Positions 38,745-48,108 are shown, numbered from the stretch's first letter. The stretch: 64,000 bases of DNA from Chania multitudinisentens RB-25 (GCF_000520015.2 NZ_CP007044.2:62001-126000), one strand, 5' to 3'. Numbers and translations: made by a program. The notes: generated by a model from the sequence alone, not told the origin.

Positions 38745-39449
38745 ATGACGATTAAAATCCGGGTGGAACACCTGAGTAAAACCTTTGTCCTGCACCAGCA
38801 ACACGGCACCCGCCTGCCGGTGCTGCATGACGCCAACCTGACCGCCCGCAGCGGTGAATGCCTGGTGCTGCACGGCCATTCGGGCAGCGGCAAATCAACC
38901 CTGCTGCGCTCGCTGTATGCCAACTATCAGCCAGACAGCGGCCATATCTGGGTACATCACCAGAACCAATGGCTGGAACTGGTACAGGCCGAAGCGCGCC
39001 AGATCCTGGCGGTGCGCCGCCACACCATCGGCTGGGTCAGCCAGTTTCTCCGGGTGATCCCGCGCATCAGCGCATTGGAAGTGGTGATGCAGCCGCTGCT
39101 GGAGTCCGGCGTCGGCCGCGCCGAATGCCGCGAGCGGGCCGCCATTTTGCTCAGCCAGCTCAACGTACCGCAACGCCTGTGGCAATTAGCTCCTTCCACG
39201 TTTTCCGGCGGTGAGCAACAGCGGGTAAATATCGCCCGCGGCTTTATCAAAAATTACCCGATCCTGCTGCTGGACGAACCGACCGCCTCCCTCGACAGCC
39301 GCAACAGCGCGGCGGTAGTGAGGCTGATCGAACAGGCCAAGCAACGCGGTGCCGCCATCGTCGGGATTTTCCATGACGAGAACGTCCGCCGGCAGGTGGC
39401 CGACCGGTTACACGACATGCAAGCCCCCCAAGCGTTGGAGACACCATGA
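38745..39449 (+). CDS. phnL: Phosphonate C-P lyase ABC-type ATPase PhnL
   Basis: 234 aa. Walker A GHSGSGKSTLLRSL, signature FSGGEQQRVNIARGF, Walker B ILLLDEPTASLD. PhnL pairs with PhnK in a dual ATPase module on the C-P lyase core. It starts 13 bases after phnK and overlaps phnM by 4 bases (ATGA). Confidence 0.96.
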   Translation: MTIKIRVEHLSKTFVLHQQHGTRLPVLHDANLTARSGECLVLHGHSGSGKSTLLRSLYANYQPDSGHIWVHHQNQWLELVQAEARQILAVRRHTIGWVSQFLRVIPRISALEVVMQPLLESGVGRAECRERAAILLSQLNVPQRLWQLAPSTFSGGEQQRVNIARGFIKNYPILLLDEPTASLDSRNSAAVVRLIEQAKQRGAAIVGIFHDENVRRQVADRLHDMQAPQALETP

Positions 39450-40582
39450 TTATCAATAACGTCAAACTGGTATTGGAAGACCAGGTTGTTGCCGGTTCGC
39501 TGGAGATGGACGCCGGTGTGATCCGCAGCTTTGCCGATACGCCGAGCCGGTTGCCACAGGCGCTGGAAGGTGAAGGCGGTTGGCTGCTGCCGGGGCTGAT
39601 TGAGCTGCATACCGACAATCTGGACAAGTTTTTCACCCCGCGCCCGAACGTTGACTGGCCTGCGCACTCGGCCATGAGCAGCCACGATGCGCTGATGGTG
39701 GCTAACGGCATCACCACCGTCTTGGATGCGGTAGCGATCGGCGACGTGCGCGACGGCGGCCACCGGCTGGAAAACCTGCAAAAAATGATCGACGCGGTGA
39801 TCCACAGCCAGCAAGCCGGGGTTAACCGTGCCGAGCACCGGCTGCACCTACGCTGTGAACTGCCGAATGAAAGCACCCTGCCGTTGTTCGAACAATTGAT
39901 GGACAGGCCCGGCGTGTCTCTGGTTTCGCTGATGGATCACTCACCGGGCCAGCGTCAGTTCGCCTCGCGTGAAAAATACCGTGAATATTATCAGGGCAAA
40001 TATCATCTGAGTGACCAGCAGATGAGCGAGTTTGAACAGCAGCAGATTCATCTTTCCGAACGCTGGTCCAAGCCCAACCGGGAAGCGATTGCTGCCTGCT
40101 GTCGGGCGCGCCGTATCGCACTTGCCAGCCATGACGACGCCACCGCCGAGCATGTGGCTGAATCCTGTGCGTTGGGCAGCGTGATTGCCGAATTTCCCAC
40201 CACCGAAGCCGCCGCCCGCGCCTCGCATCAGCAAGGTTTGCAGGTGCTGATGGGGGCACCCAACATCGTGCGCGGCGGTTCCCATTCCGGTAATGTGGCG
40301 GCGCACCAGCTGGCGGCGCTCGGCGTTTTGGATATTCTCTCATCTGACTATTATCCGGCCAGCCTGCTGGATGCAGCATTCCGCCTCAGCAGAGACGATC
40401 GCAATACCTTCAGCCTGCCGCAGGCGGTACGCTTGATCACCCGCAACCCGGCACATGCGCTGGGGTTGCAGGATCGCGGCCTGATCGCCGAAGGATTGCG
40501 GGCGGACCTGCTATTGGCACGGCCACACGGTGAACATGTTTATGTGCAAAACGTCTGGCGTCAGGGTAAACAGGTGTTCTGA
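39446..40582 (+). CDS. phnM: Alpha-D-ribose 1-methylphosphonate 5-triphosphate diphosphatase
   Basis: 378 aa amidohydrolase. The metal-binding start is LLPGLIELHTDNLDKFF, followed by DHSPGQRQF, ALASHDDATAEH and the C-terminal GLIAEGLRADLLLARP. PhnM removes pyrophosphate from the ribose triphosphate intermediate before PhnJ acts. It overlaps phnL and phnN, so it is co-translated. Confidence 0.96.
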   Translation: MIINNVKLVLEDQVVAGSLEMDAGVIRSFADTPSRLPQALEGEGGWLLPGLIELHTDNLDKFFTPRPNVDWPAHSAMSSHDALMVANGITTVLDAVAIGDVRDGGHRLENLQKMIDAVIHSQQAGVNRAEHRLHLRCELPNESTLPLFEQLMDRPGVSLVSLMDHSPGQRQFASREKYREYYQGKYHLSDQQMSEFEQQQIHLSERWSKPNREAIAACCRARRIALASHDDATAEHVAESCALGSVIAEFPTTEAAARASHQQGLQVLMGAPNIVRGGSHSGNVAAHQLAALGVLDILSSDYYPASLLDAAFRLSRDDRNTFSLPQAVRLITRNPAHALGLQDRGLIAEGLRADLLLARPHGEHVYVQNVWRQGKQVF

Positions 40583-41118
40583 TGGCGCGGCTTATTTATC
40601 TGATGGGGCCATCCGGCTCCGGCAAGGATAGCCTGCTTGCCCGGCTGCGGGCCGACAACCGCATAAGACCGCTGGTGGCACACCGCTACATCACTCGCCC
40701 GGCAAATGCCGGGGGCGAAAACCATATCGCCCTGAGCGAGGCCGAGTTCCTGCGCCGCCGTGCCAGCAAGCTGTTCGCCCTTGATTGGCAAGCCCACGGG
40801 CATTATTACGCTTTGGGCATTGAGATCGATCTGTGGCTGCTGCAAGGAATCGATGTGGTAGTCAACGGATCGCGCGGCCATCTGCCGCAGGCGCTAAACC
40901 GCTACGGCACCCAACTGCTGCCGGTGTGTTTGTTGGTATCGCCGGAGATCTTGCGCCAGCGGCTGATGCAGCGCGGGCGTGAAAGTACCGCACAGATCGA
41001 GCAACGGTTAACCCGGGCGGCTGACTATCAGCAGGCTCTGCCAGCCGGTTGCCATTTGCTGGATAACAATGGCGACCTTGAGCAGACCTTTGACGCGCTG
41101 CTGGCGGATTATCTGTGA
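40582..41118 (+). CDS. phnN: Ribose 1,5-bisphosphokinase
   Basis: 178 aa. It has a guanylate-kinase-like P-loop, LMGPSGSGKDSLLARL, and RYITRPANAGGENHIAL. PhnN phosphorylates ribose 1,5-bisphosphate to PRPP, closing phosphonate ribose salvage after PhnP. It starts on the phnM TGA (one-base overlap). In E. coli the acetyltransferase gene phnO comes next; it is absent here. Confidence 0.95.
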   Translation: MARLIYLMGPSGSGKDSLLARLRADNRIRPLVAHRYITRPANAGGENHIALSEAEFLRRRASKLFALDWQAHGHYYALGIEIDLWLLQGIDVVVNGSRGHLPQALNRYGTQLLPVCLLVSPEILRQRLMQRGRESTAQIEQRLTRAADYQQALPAGCHLLDNNGDLEQTFDALLADYL

Positions 41119-41148
41119 TCTTTCCTCCATTGGAACAAGAGAAAAACG

Positions 41149-41898
41149 ATGCAACTGACTTTCCTTGGCACCGGGTGCGCCCAACAGGTGCCGGTATTTG
41201 GCTGTGAATGTCTGGTTTGCCAGCGGGCACGGCGCGAAGCGGCTTTCCGGCGGCGGCCATGCGGCGCCATGCTTAGATTTCAGGGGGAAACGACGCTATT
41301 GGATGCGGGGTTAAACTCATTAGAAAGGCGTTTTGCGGCGGGGGAAATTCAGCGTTTTTTGCTGACACATTATCACATGGATCACGTTCAGGGGTTATTT
41401 CCTTTGCGTTGGGGGTGCGGTAATGCGATCCCGGTCTACGGCCCGGCCGATGAACAGGGCTGCGACGATCTGTTCAAACACCCCGGCATTCTGGCATTTC
41501 AACCACCGCTGCTGCCGTTTGAAACCGTTGAGTTAGGCGGGTTGCTCATCACTCCGCTGCCGCTGATTCACTCCAAGCTCACCCAGGGTTACCTGATTCA
41601 GGCCCAAGGAAAAGCCTTGGCCTATCTGACCGATACCGTCGGCCTGCCACCAGAAACCGCCCGCTATCTGCAACAGGTCACTCTTGATTTACTGGTGCTG
41701 GATTGCAGCCTGCCGCCACAGCCGCAGGCACCGCGCAACCATAACGATCTGACCCGCGCCCTGGAGATCCAGCAACGTTTGCAGCCGCGCCGCACACTGC
41801 TGACGCATATCAGCCATCATCTTGATCTCTGGCTGATGGAGAACACCCTGCCGCCGGGCATGGAATTGGCGCTGGATAATCTCTGCGTCAAGCTGTGA
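41149..41898 (+). CDS. phnP: Phosphoribosyl 1,2-cyclic phosphate phosphodiesterase
   Basis: 249 aa metallo-beta-lactamase-fold enzyme. Motif THYHMDHVQG (HxHxDH) binds the metals, CECLVCQRA carries the structural zinc cysteines, and YLTDTVGLP and LTHISHHLD complete the site. It opens the cyclic phosphate made by PhnJ to ribose 1,5-bisphosphate, the substrate of PhnN. It lies 30 bases after phnN. Its stop at 41898 directly abuts the convergent yraR stop at 41899, leaving no room for a separate terminator. Confidence 0.95.
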   Translation: MQLTFLGTGCAQQVPVFGCECLVCQRARREAAFRRRPCGAMLRFQGETTLLDAGLNSLERRFAAGEIQRFLLTHYHMDHVQGLFPLRWGCGNAIPVYGPADEQGCDDLFKHPGILAFQPPLLPFETVELGGLLITPLPLIHSKLTQGYLIQAQGKALAYLTDTVGLPPETARYLQQVTLDLLVLDCSLPPQPQAPRNHNDLTRALEIQQRLQPRRTLLTHISHHLDLWLMENTLPPGMELALDNLCVKL

Positions 41899-42516
41899 TC
41901 AGCGCAGTTGGTCGGATTCTAAAATTTTCACCCCGTTGTCAGAGCGAAATGCCTGCGTTAGCAGGGTTTGCGCCACATCTTTGGCGGCGATAGAGCGCCA
42001 TTTACCGGGCAACAGAGCAAACAGCGGCACGCTGAGCCACTCCAGCAGGCGCGGTTTCGCCCTGCCTAACAGCATGGAAGGGCGCACCAGCGTCAGGCTT
42101 GGCCAATTCTGCGCACACAGTGCCTGCTCCATTTCCCCTTTGGTACGGTTATACAAAAACAGAGAATGCGGATTAGCCCCAATGGCGCTGACCACCAGGC
42201 AATGCTGCGCGCCAAGCCGCCGCCCAGCGAGAGCAGTTTCTACCACCAGTTGATAATCGATATAACGGAAAGCCGCAGCGCTGCCAGCCTGGCGGCGCGT
42301 GGTGCCCAGGCAGCAGAACACCACCTCCACCGGTTGTTCCAATGCAGCCAGCAGTGCAGACAGATCGTCCCCTACCGGGTTTTCCAGCTTGCTATGCGGC
42401 GGCAGCGGCTTGCGCGTTGGCGCGATGATGGCCGTGACCTGTGGCTCTGCCTGCAACAACTGCAATAATTCCCCACCTACCAGGCCCGTCGCTCCGGTGA
42501 TTAATACCCGTGCCAT
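41899..42516 (-). CDS. yraR: NAD(P)-binding oxidoreductase YraR
   Basis: 205 aa. N-terminal Rossmann motif VLITGATGLVGGEL, then VVFCCLGTTRRQAGS, LVVSAIGANPHSLF, YNRTKGEMEQAL and LVRPSMLLG closely match E. coli YraR, a HTATIP2-like atypical short-chain dehydrogenase. YNRTK carries the Tyr/Lys pair. Substrate unknown. In E. coli yraR lies next to yhbO-yhbP-yhbQ; here yhbP follows after one gene but yhbQ is far to the left, beyond the phn and nrd genes. Confidence 0.92.
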   Translation of the reverse strand: MARVLITGATGLVGGELLQLLQAEPQVTAIIAPTRKPLPPHSKLENPVGDDLSALLAALEQPVEVVFCCLGTTRRQAGSAAAFRYIDYQLVVETALAGRRLGAQHCLVVSAIGANPHSLFLYNRTKGEMEQALCAQNWPSLTLVRPSMLLGRAKPRLLEWLSVPLFALLPGKWRSIAAKDVAQTLLTQAFRSDNGVKILESDQLR

Positions 42517-42549
42517 GTGTTTTCCTTGTTTTTATTCACTGTTGGCTCA

Positions 42550-42605
42550 AAGATACCCTGCCCAGCATAATAACCACAAAGTAATCGTGGTTAACTAGGT
42601 ATCTT
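42550..42605 (-). terminator. Nested inverted repeat between the DUF1176 gene and yraR
   Basis: Outer arms AAGATACC / GGTATCTT enclose inner arms AACCAC / GTGGTT with a 9-nt loop. It begins on the stop codon of the DUF1176 gene and ends before yraR. It may be a weak terminator or processing hairpin; the T run is short. Confidence 0.4.
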
Positions 42606-43638
42606 ACCGCGCGGGTTTCACCTCTGCGACAAATGTCGGTAAATGCCAGGTTCCGCCCAAATGAATATAGCGGCACATACCGGTCGTTGCTTTACTCTCC
42701 TGACGGAATGCCTGACCATCCCACACCCAACTTGCCGTGCCCCAGCAATCCCCCAAGCCACGCCCTTTATGGCTGTATGAAATAACACCTTCGCTGTAAT
42801 CCGTACCCGATGTGGTGACCAATACCGGGGATTCTGCCAAAGCATTGTCTATCACCCAGTAAGCCTGGCCTTCGTTATAAGCGGCTCGCCAACAGAGTGC
42901 GGAGATAACCGCATGATTGCCGCTGAGCGGAGTCAACATCATCAGTTCTTCGTCGCGATCCTCTGAAGGCTGCATAAGATCGCATTCATCCTGTTCCAAC
43001 GTTGCCAACAATTTGGGGCGCAGCGCAGCAATTTCTGGTGCAGTGAGCGGCCGTTCCTGCGCTTTACTGATTTTTACCGCCTGAATAACCGGGGGCGGAA
43101 TTGCCGCAGGCACGCTGCTTTCTGGTCTGTTACCTTGTTTAACCAATGCACCGGGTGTACCGATGCGCCCCTGCACATCATCCATCTTCAGCATCACGGC
43201 AGCCGCTCCCTCACCAGAAAGCACAAACGCGGTGGCTCCCCCTTTGAATTCGACCTTACTACTGCCTTTAACCGCCTTGATCAGAGAGCGGATCTGGCTG
43301 GCTGATAAGCGCCAGTAACCCTCCTCTGCCGCCGTGAGAGCGCCTGCCGGTTTATTGTTAATCCAGAGCGTCAGTTTCTCTGCTGGGGCCACTTCATCAG
43401 CCACCATCTCTGTTAACACCACTTCCCCACTTAACGCAGTGCCTGGGCCAGCCAACCGCGTGAGCAGAACGGAGCCGCTGGATTCGTCCTCATCGCTATA
43501 ACCCGCAGCCCGGCAGGTATGGGTATTATCACAAGCGATTTCCCAGTTTTTATGGCTGAAGTAAACGCCGCCGTCTTGCGCCATCGCCATCGGCATCAAA
43601 GTGCTGAGCAGCACGATCATCACTGGATTTTTCATCAT
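42604..43638 (-). CDS. DUF1176 periplasmic protein
   Basis: 344 aa. A signal peptide is visible (NPVMIVLLSTLMPMAMA, cleavage about residue 20). Motifs FSHKNWEIACDNTHTCRAAGY, LKMDDVQGRIGTPGALVKQG and LGDCWGTASWVWDGQAF fit DUF1176, a widespread proteobacterial exported family with conserved cysteines, here in DNTHTC, ALCW and GDCWG. No function is known to me. It is followed by yraR after 87 bases and preceded by yhbP after 38 bases, all on the minus strand. Confidence 0.85.
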   Translation of the reverse strand: MMKNPVMIVLLSTLMPMAMAQDGGVYFSHKNWEIACDNTHTCRAAGYSDEDESSGSVLLTRLAGPGTALSGEVVLTEMVADEVAPAEKLTLWINNKPAGALTAAEEGYWRLSASQIRSLIKAVKGSSKVEFKGGATAFVLSGEGAAAVMLKMDDVQGRIGTPGALVKQGNRPESSVPAAIPPPVIQAVKISKAQERPLTAPEIAALRPKLLATLEQDECDLMQPSEDRDEELMMLTPLSGNHAVISALCWRAAYNEGQAYWVIDNALAESPVLVTTSGTDYSEGVISYSHKGRGLGDCWGTASWVWDGQAFRQESKATTGMCRYIHLGGTWHLPTFVAEVKPAR

Positions 43639-43676
43639 CTATTCCCTTAATTTCACCACCAATAATCCCTTGCGTT

Positions 43677-44123
43677 TTAACGCGGCTCTGGGCGCACCCA
43701 GTACAATTTCTTGCCAAACCCCAAGGCGTTATCCGTCATTTTCATCTCCTGCAAGGTGAGCTGCCAAATGGGTGCTTTCATCGCCTGCGCTACCGGGAAG
43801 CGTTTGCAGTAACGCGCACGGGCCAGCCGATCTTCCTCACCATACAGCAAAGTAATTTCACCACGATACTGCACGCCTTTGATCAACGCGATCGTTTTGG
43901 GCTGCGGAGCGATGGTGCCCACTACCCTGCTATTTTGCTGCATCAGGCTACCATGCCGGGTATCGGGTTCAGTCATCAACCACAGCGCCATGCGCTCGGC
44001 ATCAAACACGTAAAAACAGTTGGCGCACCACATCTCCATCCCATTACCGGCGCACAGCGTGAGTACATGCTGTTTGTTAACAAAACGGATGATGTGCTGT
44101 TGGTCTTCGGCCTGGTTTAACAT
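43677..44123 (-). CDS. yhbP: YhbP family protein (UPF0306)
   Basis: 148 aa. WCANCFYVFDAERMALWLMT, TRHGSLMQQNSRVVGTI, KTIALIKGVQYRGEI and ALGFGKKLYWVRPEP match E. coli YhbP. The family has a split-barrel flavin-binding (pyridoxamine oxidase-like) fold with undefined substrate. It is the first of three minus-strand genes (yhbP, DUF1176, yraR). Its E. coli neighbour yhbQ lies about 17 kb away at 26099. Confidence 0.92.
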   Translation of the reverse strand: MLNQAEDQQHIIRFVNKQHVLTLCAGNGMEMWCANCFYVFDAERMALWLMTEPDTRHGSLMQQNSRVVGTIAPQPKTIALIKGVQYRGEITLLYGEEDRLARARYCKRFPVAQAMKAPIWQLTLQEMKMTDNALGFGKKLYWVRPEPR

Positions 44124-44184
44124 AAGTTTTCCTTTGCGCCCGCGATAGGCGATAGATTACCCCAACGTTGGCGGGCAAACATAA

Positions 44185-44206
44185 TTAGCCTGTGAATACA
44201 GGCTAA
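44185..44206 (-). terminator. Terminator-like hairpin downstream of the EamA transporter
   Basis: A perfect 9-bp stem TTAGCCTGT / ACAGGCTAA with a 4-nt loop. On the minus strand it is followed by TTATGTTTG. It lies about 150 bases after the transporter stop and marks the left boundary of the AT-rich block. Confidence 0.5.
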
Positions 44207-44352
44207 GGGCAATCCGCTACACAAGAAACCAATGAGGAAATATAAACAGCGGGCCTGAATGGGTGGGCGTTGCTCTAAACTCAGCCCGGCGAGTGATTTT
44301 TGGCATTTGCTCATATCACTCAACTCGGACTGAGTTCCCTTCAAGTACTCTA

Positions 44353-45276
44353 TTATTTGGCAAAGTTATTCAGTGGCTTGGGGCGGAAAAACAGTTTATA
44401 GGATTGTGTAGCACAAATAACACCTGCAATGACCAACACAGCGCCTGAAATCTGCAAGCTCGTCGGTAAAATGTTATTCAACATCGCTAATATCATGGTG
44501 AATACCGGTACCAGGTTGAAGAAAACAGCCGTGTTAGCCGCGCCTAAATTCTTAATCCCAACATTCCAGAATAAATAGGCCAATACCGATCCTGCGATTC
44601 CCATATAGATTAATGCACCATGATTAAATGCAGAAATATTATACAAACTGCTAAATGTCCCTTCAGTGTAATAAGCAAACATAACAATACCTAGCGTACC
44701 AAACAGCATTGTAAAACTGGTTATCTGCAATGGTGTAGCACCGATGCTGTATTTACGGCAGCCAACAGTATAAGCAGCCCATGCAATATTCCCGAGCAAA
44801 ATAATCATATCCCCTTGATTAAATTGCATATTAAGTAAATTCCCGATAGAGCCTTTGCTGATAACCAATAAAACACCGAATAAGCTAATCAGCATACCAA
44901 TACATTGCACTTGAGATATTTTCTGCCGCTCAAAGAGCGTGAAAAGCAATGCTGTTGTAATCGGTGAAGTTGCCATAATAAGTGCACCATTTATTGGCGT
45001 AGTAGTCTGTAATCCAATAAAAAAGGCCAAATTAAAACCAGTGATACCGCAAAGACCCAGTAAGATAAATGCCAGATAGTTTTTTTTCAAAACAACCCAA
45101 TTATTTCTCTCCCGTAAAAAAAGTATCGCTAATATCGTGATGCTCGCAATAACAAACCTCTCAGCCGCCGCCATCATAGGAGAAACATGATTGACAATTA
45201 ATGCTGCAACATTGAAGTTTGACCCCCAGAAAAAAGTGGAGAGGACAACACAAAGTAAAACCAGGTATTTATTCAT
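44353..45276 (-). CDS. EamA/DMT-family transporter
   Basis: 307 aa with about ten hydrophobic helices in two EamA repeats (YLVLLCVVLSTFFWGSNFNV, LIYMGIAGSVLAYLFWNVGI). Such proteins export small metabolites. The start ATG 45274-45276 is preceded by GGAG 8 nt away, inside the end of the SDR gene; a longer frame from 45327 is less likely. Four bases follow the SDR stop, so the two genes are coupled. Inner membrane. In this cluster it may export the product or an intermediate; substrate unknown. Base composition is AT-rich like its neighbours to the right. Confidence 0.88.
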   Translation of the reverse strand: MNKYLVLLCVVLSTFFWGSNFNVAALIVNHVSPMMAAAERFVIASITILAILFLRERNNWVVLKKNYLAFILLGLCGITGFNLAFFIGLQTTTPINGALIMATSPITTALLFTLFERQKISQVQCIGMLISLFGVLLVISKGSIGNLLNMQFNQGDMIILLGNIAWAAYTVGCRKYSIGATPLQITSFTMLFGTLGIVMFAYYTEGTFSSLYNISAFNHGALIYMGIAGSVLAYLFWNVGIKNLGAANTAVFFNLVPVFTMILAMLNNILPTSLQISGAVLVIAGVICATQSYKLFFRPKPLNNFAK

Positions 45277-45280
45277 GTAA

Positions 45281-45994
45281 CTATCTCCACAGTGCGGCGT
45301 CAAGAACAATAGAAGATGCAAGCGCATTTCTGGATGTTTTCAATAAATAACTTACCGTGTCAGCAACATCAGAGGCAGCAAGCATTTTTTTCTTTTGTTC
45401 ATTGGAAATATTGATATGGCCTTCCATTAGTTCTCTAAATGATGTATCAACTTTGTCCAGAATAAGGCTCGTCACTTTTATCCCTAATGGTTTGCAATAT
45501 TCCCGTAACCCATCGGTCATACCCTGAACGGCATACTTAGAAACAGAATATGCATACATATCTTTATTCCCTCGGGTACCCCAGATTGATGACATGTTAA
45601 TTATTTGTGCTGAAGGGCTATTAATCAATACCGGCAGCAAGGAACGAGTAAGATAAAAATAACCATTCACATTAACATCAAACGTATTTTTCCATTCCAA
45701 ATCCGTGGTGGTCAGCGGGCTACTGAAATAAGATATCCCCGCAACATTGATAAGTACATCAATAGTTTTCATTGCCTCTAAAGCATCCAATACTGCCCGA
45801 TCGACCTCGCCACGCTGTGTAACATCCAATTGATTAAAATGGATTTTATCTTGATATTTCTTTTTAAACAACCTGGTTTCTTCTTCTGAAATATCTTTGA
45901 AATGGCAGGCAAAAACAGAGTGCCCATCTTTTAGAATTCGCTTTGTCAAATTCTGACCAATTCCACTCTCACAGCCCGTAATAAATACATTCAT
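45281..45994 (-). CDS. Short-chain dehydrogenase/reductase
   Basis: 237 aa. Cofactor motif ITGCESGIGQNL (TGxxxGIG), LINVAGISYF (NAG variant), catalytic Ser in INMSSIWG and YSVSK (YxxxK) are all intact, so it is probably an active NAD(P)-dependent oxidoreductase of the classical type. It is divergent from a LysR regulator across a 115-base gap and coupled to the EamA transporter gene. Substrate unknown; a keto group in a small lipid-derived metabolite would fit the cluster. Confidence 0.9.
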   Translation of the reverse strand: MNVFITGCESGIGQNLTKRILKDGHSVFACHFKDISEEETRLFKKKYQDKIHFNQLDVTQRGEVDRAVLDALEAMKTIDVLINVAGISYFSSPLTTTDLEWKNTFDVNVNGYFYLTRSLLPVLINSPSAQIINMSSIWGTRGNKDMYAYSVSKYAVQGMTDGLREYCKPLGIKVTSLILDKVDTSFRELMEGHINISNEQKKKMLAASDVADTVSYLLKTSRNALASSIVLDAALWR

Positions 45995-46109
45995 ATTGTG
46001 CTCCTTTATTCATGCTAGAAAGATGTTGCGATGTTCATATCTTGAATTAAATACTATAATATTCATCTATTGAGGATAAGAGTTGAAATTGGATAGGTGA
46101 TTTTCATAA

Positions 46110-47009
46110 ATGAAAGATAAAATTTCTCTGGATGACCTGAACTTGTTCATCAGTGTTGTTGATGCCGGAAGCCTGACAAAAGTATCCGAAATAGTTGATA
46201 TCCCTTTACCGACCTTAAGCCGCCGCATAACAAAGCTTGAGCAATGTATTGGTGGCCGTCTCCTTAATCGTTCAACCCGGATGATCACGCTCACACCTTT
46301 AGGCCGTATGTATTACGATAGCTGTGTCGGCCCGCTATCCGAATGCTTGTCTGCCACAACATTACTTGATGACTATCACCATAGCTTAACGGGGAAGCTG
46401 GTAATTACTGCGCCAATAAATCTCACCCATCAATGGGTTGGCGACTGTATTTTTGATTTTATGAAGAAATATCCAGATATCAGTATTGATTTAATGGTAA
46501 CCAACAGAGTGATTGATCTCGAATCTCTCAATGTTGATGCGGCCATTAGAGTGGGAAAATTGAAGGATAGCAATTGGATAGCTAAGAAAATCATGAGCTC
46601 ACATTACGTTTTTTGTGCCTCAATAGAATATCTTTCTAAAAAGACCGTCCCGCTAGTACCTAATGATTTGATTAACAAGCATAAGTTAATCATGCCGAGA
46701 TCGGATACTGAATGGCAGATCACCAATAAATCATCAGGTAGCGAGTATCTTATTTCAGCGACCCCTTATATGGTGGTGGATGATACCGAGTTGGTTATCC
46801 GAGCAGCAAAGAAAAGCCTGGGGATCTGTTTAGCTCCTTTTCAATTTGTTAAATCACTTATTGAGAGTGGGGAGTTAGTGCATATATTACCAGAATGGCA
46901 TGGTGGGCTTAGACCAACTTATCTTATGTTTAGAGACAGAAACTACGTCCCGGCTCGCTTACGGGCTTTTATTGGTCATGTGGAGAAGTATGAAATTATC
47001 GGTAAGTAA
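46110..47009 (+). CDS. LysR-family regulator
   Basis: 299 aa. The helix-turn-helix is LNLFISVVDAGSLTKVSEIV then PTLSRRITKLEQCIGGRLLN; the effector domain has LVITAPINLTHQWVGDCIF and VDAAIRVGKLKDSNW. It resembles the AaeR/DmlR-like LysR group. It is divergent from the SDR-transporter pair and likely controls it. Strongly AT-rich third positions match the rest of the block and differ from the phn genes. The ligand may be the cluster's own product. Confidence 0.92.
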   Translation: MKDKISLDDLNLFISVVDAGSLTKVSEIVDIPLPTLSRRITKLEQCIGGRLLNRSTRMITLTPLGRMYYDSCVGPLSECLSATTLLDDYHHSLTGKLVITAPINLTHQWVGDCIFDFMKKYPDISIDLMVTNRVIDLESLNVDAAIRVGKLKDSNWIAKKIMSSHYVFCASIEYLSKKTVPLVPNDLINKHKLIMPRSDTEWQITNKSSGSEYLISATPYMVVDDTELVIRAAKKSLGICLAPFQFVKSLIESGELVHILPEWHGGLRPTYLMFRDRNYVPARLRAFIGHVEKYEIIGK

Positions 47010-47100
47010 AACGCTAGCTGCTAAATTATAAATAAAAAATGAGAAGAGTATTTTATCTATTAGCCCTTCTCAAACAATTAATACCAGACGGCAGGAGCAA

Positions 47101-48108
47101 TCAGTATGAAATACCTTTCATACCTTCACGAGTATATCGTTCCCCATAAACATTATATTCATTCTTAATATTATTTAAAAGTTTAACATCGGCATCCTCC
47201 AATTGAATATGACATGAGGCGATATTCTCTGTTAAATATTTTTCTTTTTTCGTGCCAGGAATCGGTACGATGTTATTACTCTGTGCCAATAGCCAGGCTA
47301 ACGCAATCTGGCCAATGCTACAGTTATATTTTTGACTTAATGGCTTAACCGCCTCTAGAATAGTAAGGTTCTTCGCCATATTTTCTTCAGAAAAGCGCGG
47401 GTTGAAACGCCGGAAGTCATCTGCTGAAAAATCGTTTACAGAGGTATACTTTCCGGTCAAAAAACCTCGCCCAAGCGGTGAGTAAGGTACTAACCCAATA
47501 TTATTCCTGACCAAAAACGGCAGTATCTCATCTTCAACATCCCGCGTCCAAAGAGAATACTCTGTTTGCACGGCATCAATAGGGAATACCGACAGCGCCC
47601 GCTGTAGAATATCAACAGAAACTTCACATAACCCGATATGTAAGATTTTACCCTCTCTAACTAAACTGGCTAAGGTATCCATAGTTTCTTCAATGGGTGT
47701 TAATACATCAAGCCGATGCATATAGTAAAGGTCGATTTTTTCTAACCCTAGCCGCTTTAATGATGACTCGCAACTTTGCTTAATATAATCAGGAGCATTA
47801 TTGATCTTGCGTTCGTAACCCGTACTATTACCACGGTCGATGCCACACTTGGTGGCAATAGTTAAATTTGCCCGAGCATTGGCCGTTAAACCAGACAAAC
47901 AGCGCCCAATCAACGATTCATTATGTCCACGGCCATACATATCTGCCGTATCAAAAAAAGTCACCCCTTCATTGATCGCTGAGTGCAAAATATTCAGTGA
48001 GTCAACCTCATCACTAGGGCCATAGAATTCACTCAGGCCCATAGCACCATACCCCATCGCCGATACCTGTAAGCTAGAACCTAAAACTCGTTGTGGTAAT
48101 TTACTCAT
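47101..48108 (-). CDS. Aldo/keto reductase
   Basis: 335 aa TIM-barrel enzyme. VTFFDTADMYGRGHNESLIG holds the catalytic Asp and Tyr, IATKCGIDRGN the Lys region, YYMHRLD the His, and GLVPYSPLGRGFLTGK with IPIPGTKKEKYL the NADPH-binding part. It reduces aldehydes or ketones with NADPH. It is the last gene of the long minus-strand run, 68 bases after the beta-propeller gene. In a butyrolactone-type pathway a carbonyl reductase could set the 6-keto or hydroxyl state, which is inference. Confidence 0.93.
   Translation of the reverse strand: MSKLPQRVLGSSLQVSAMGYGAMGLSEFYGPSDEVDSLNILHSAINEGVTFFDTADMYGRGHNESLIGRCLSGLTANARANLTIATKCGIDRGNSTGYERKINNAPDYIKQSCESSLKRLGLEKIDLYYMHRLDVLTPIEETMDTLASLVREGKILHIGLCEVSVDILQRALSVFPIDAVQTEYSLWTRDVEDEILPFLVRNNIGLVPYSPLGRGFLTGKYTSVNDFSADDFRRFNPRFSEENMAKNLTILEAVKPLSQKYNCSIGQIALAWLLAQSNNIVPIPGTKKEKYLTENIASCHIQLEDADVKLLNNIKNEYNVYGERYTREGMKGISY

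Noticed and set aside
38022..40379. Long antisense frames opposite phnK, phnL and phnM
   Set aside because: Low-complexity Arg/Ala-rich translations typical of shadows; the sense genes are certain.
44117..44344. 75-codon minus-strand frame next to yhbP
   Set aside because: It overlaps the yhbP start and a hairpin, has no ribosome binding site and no recognisable content.
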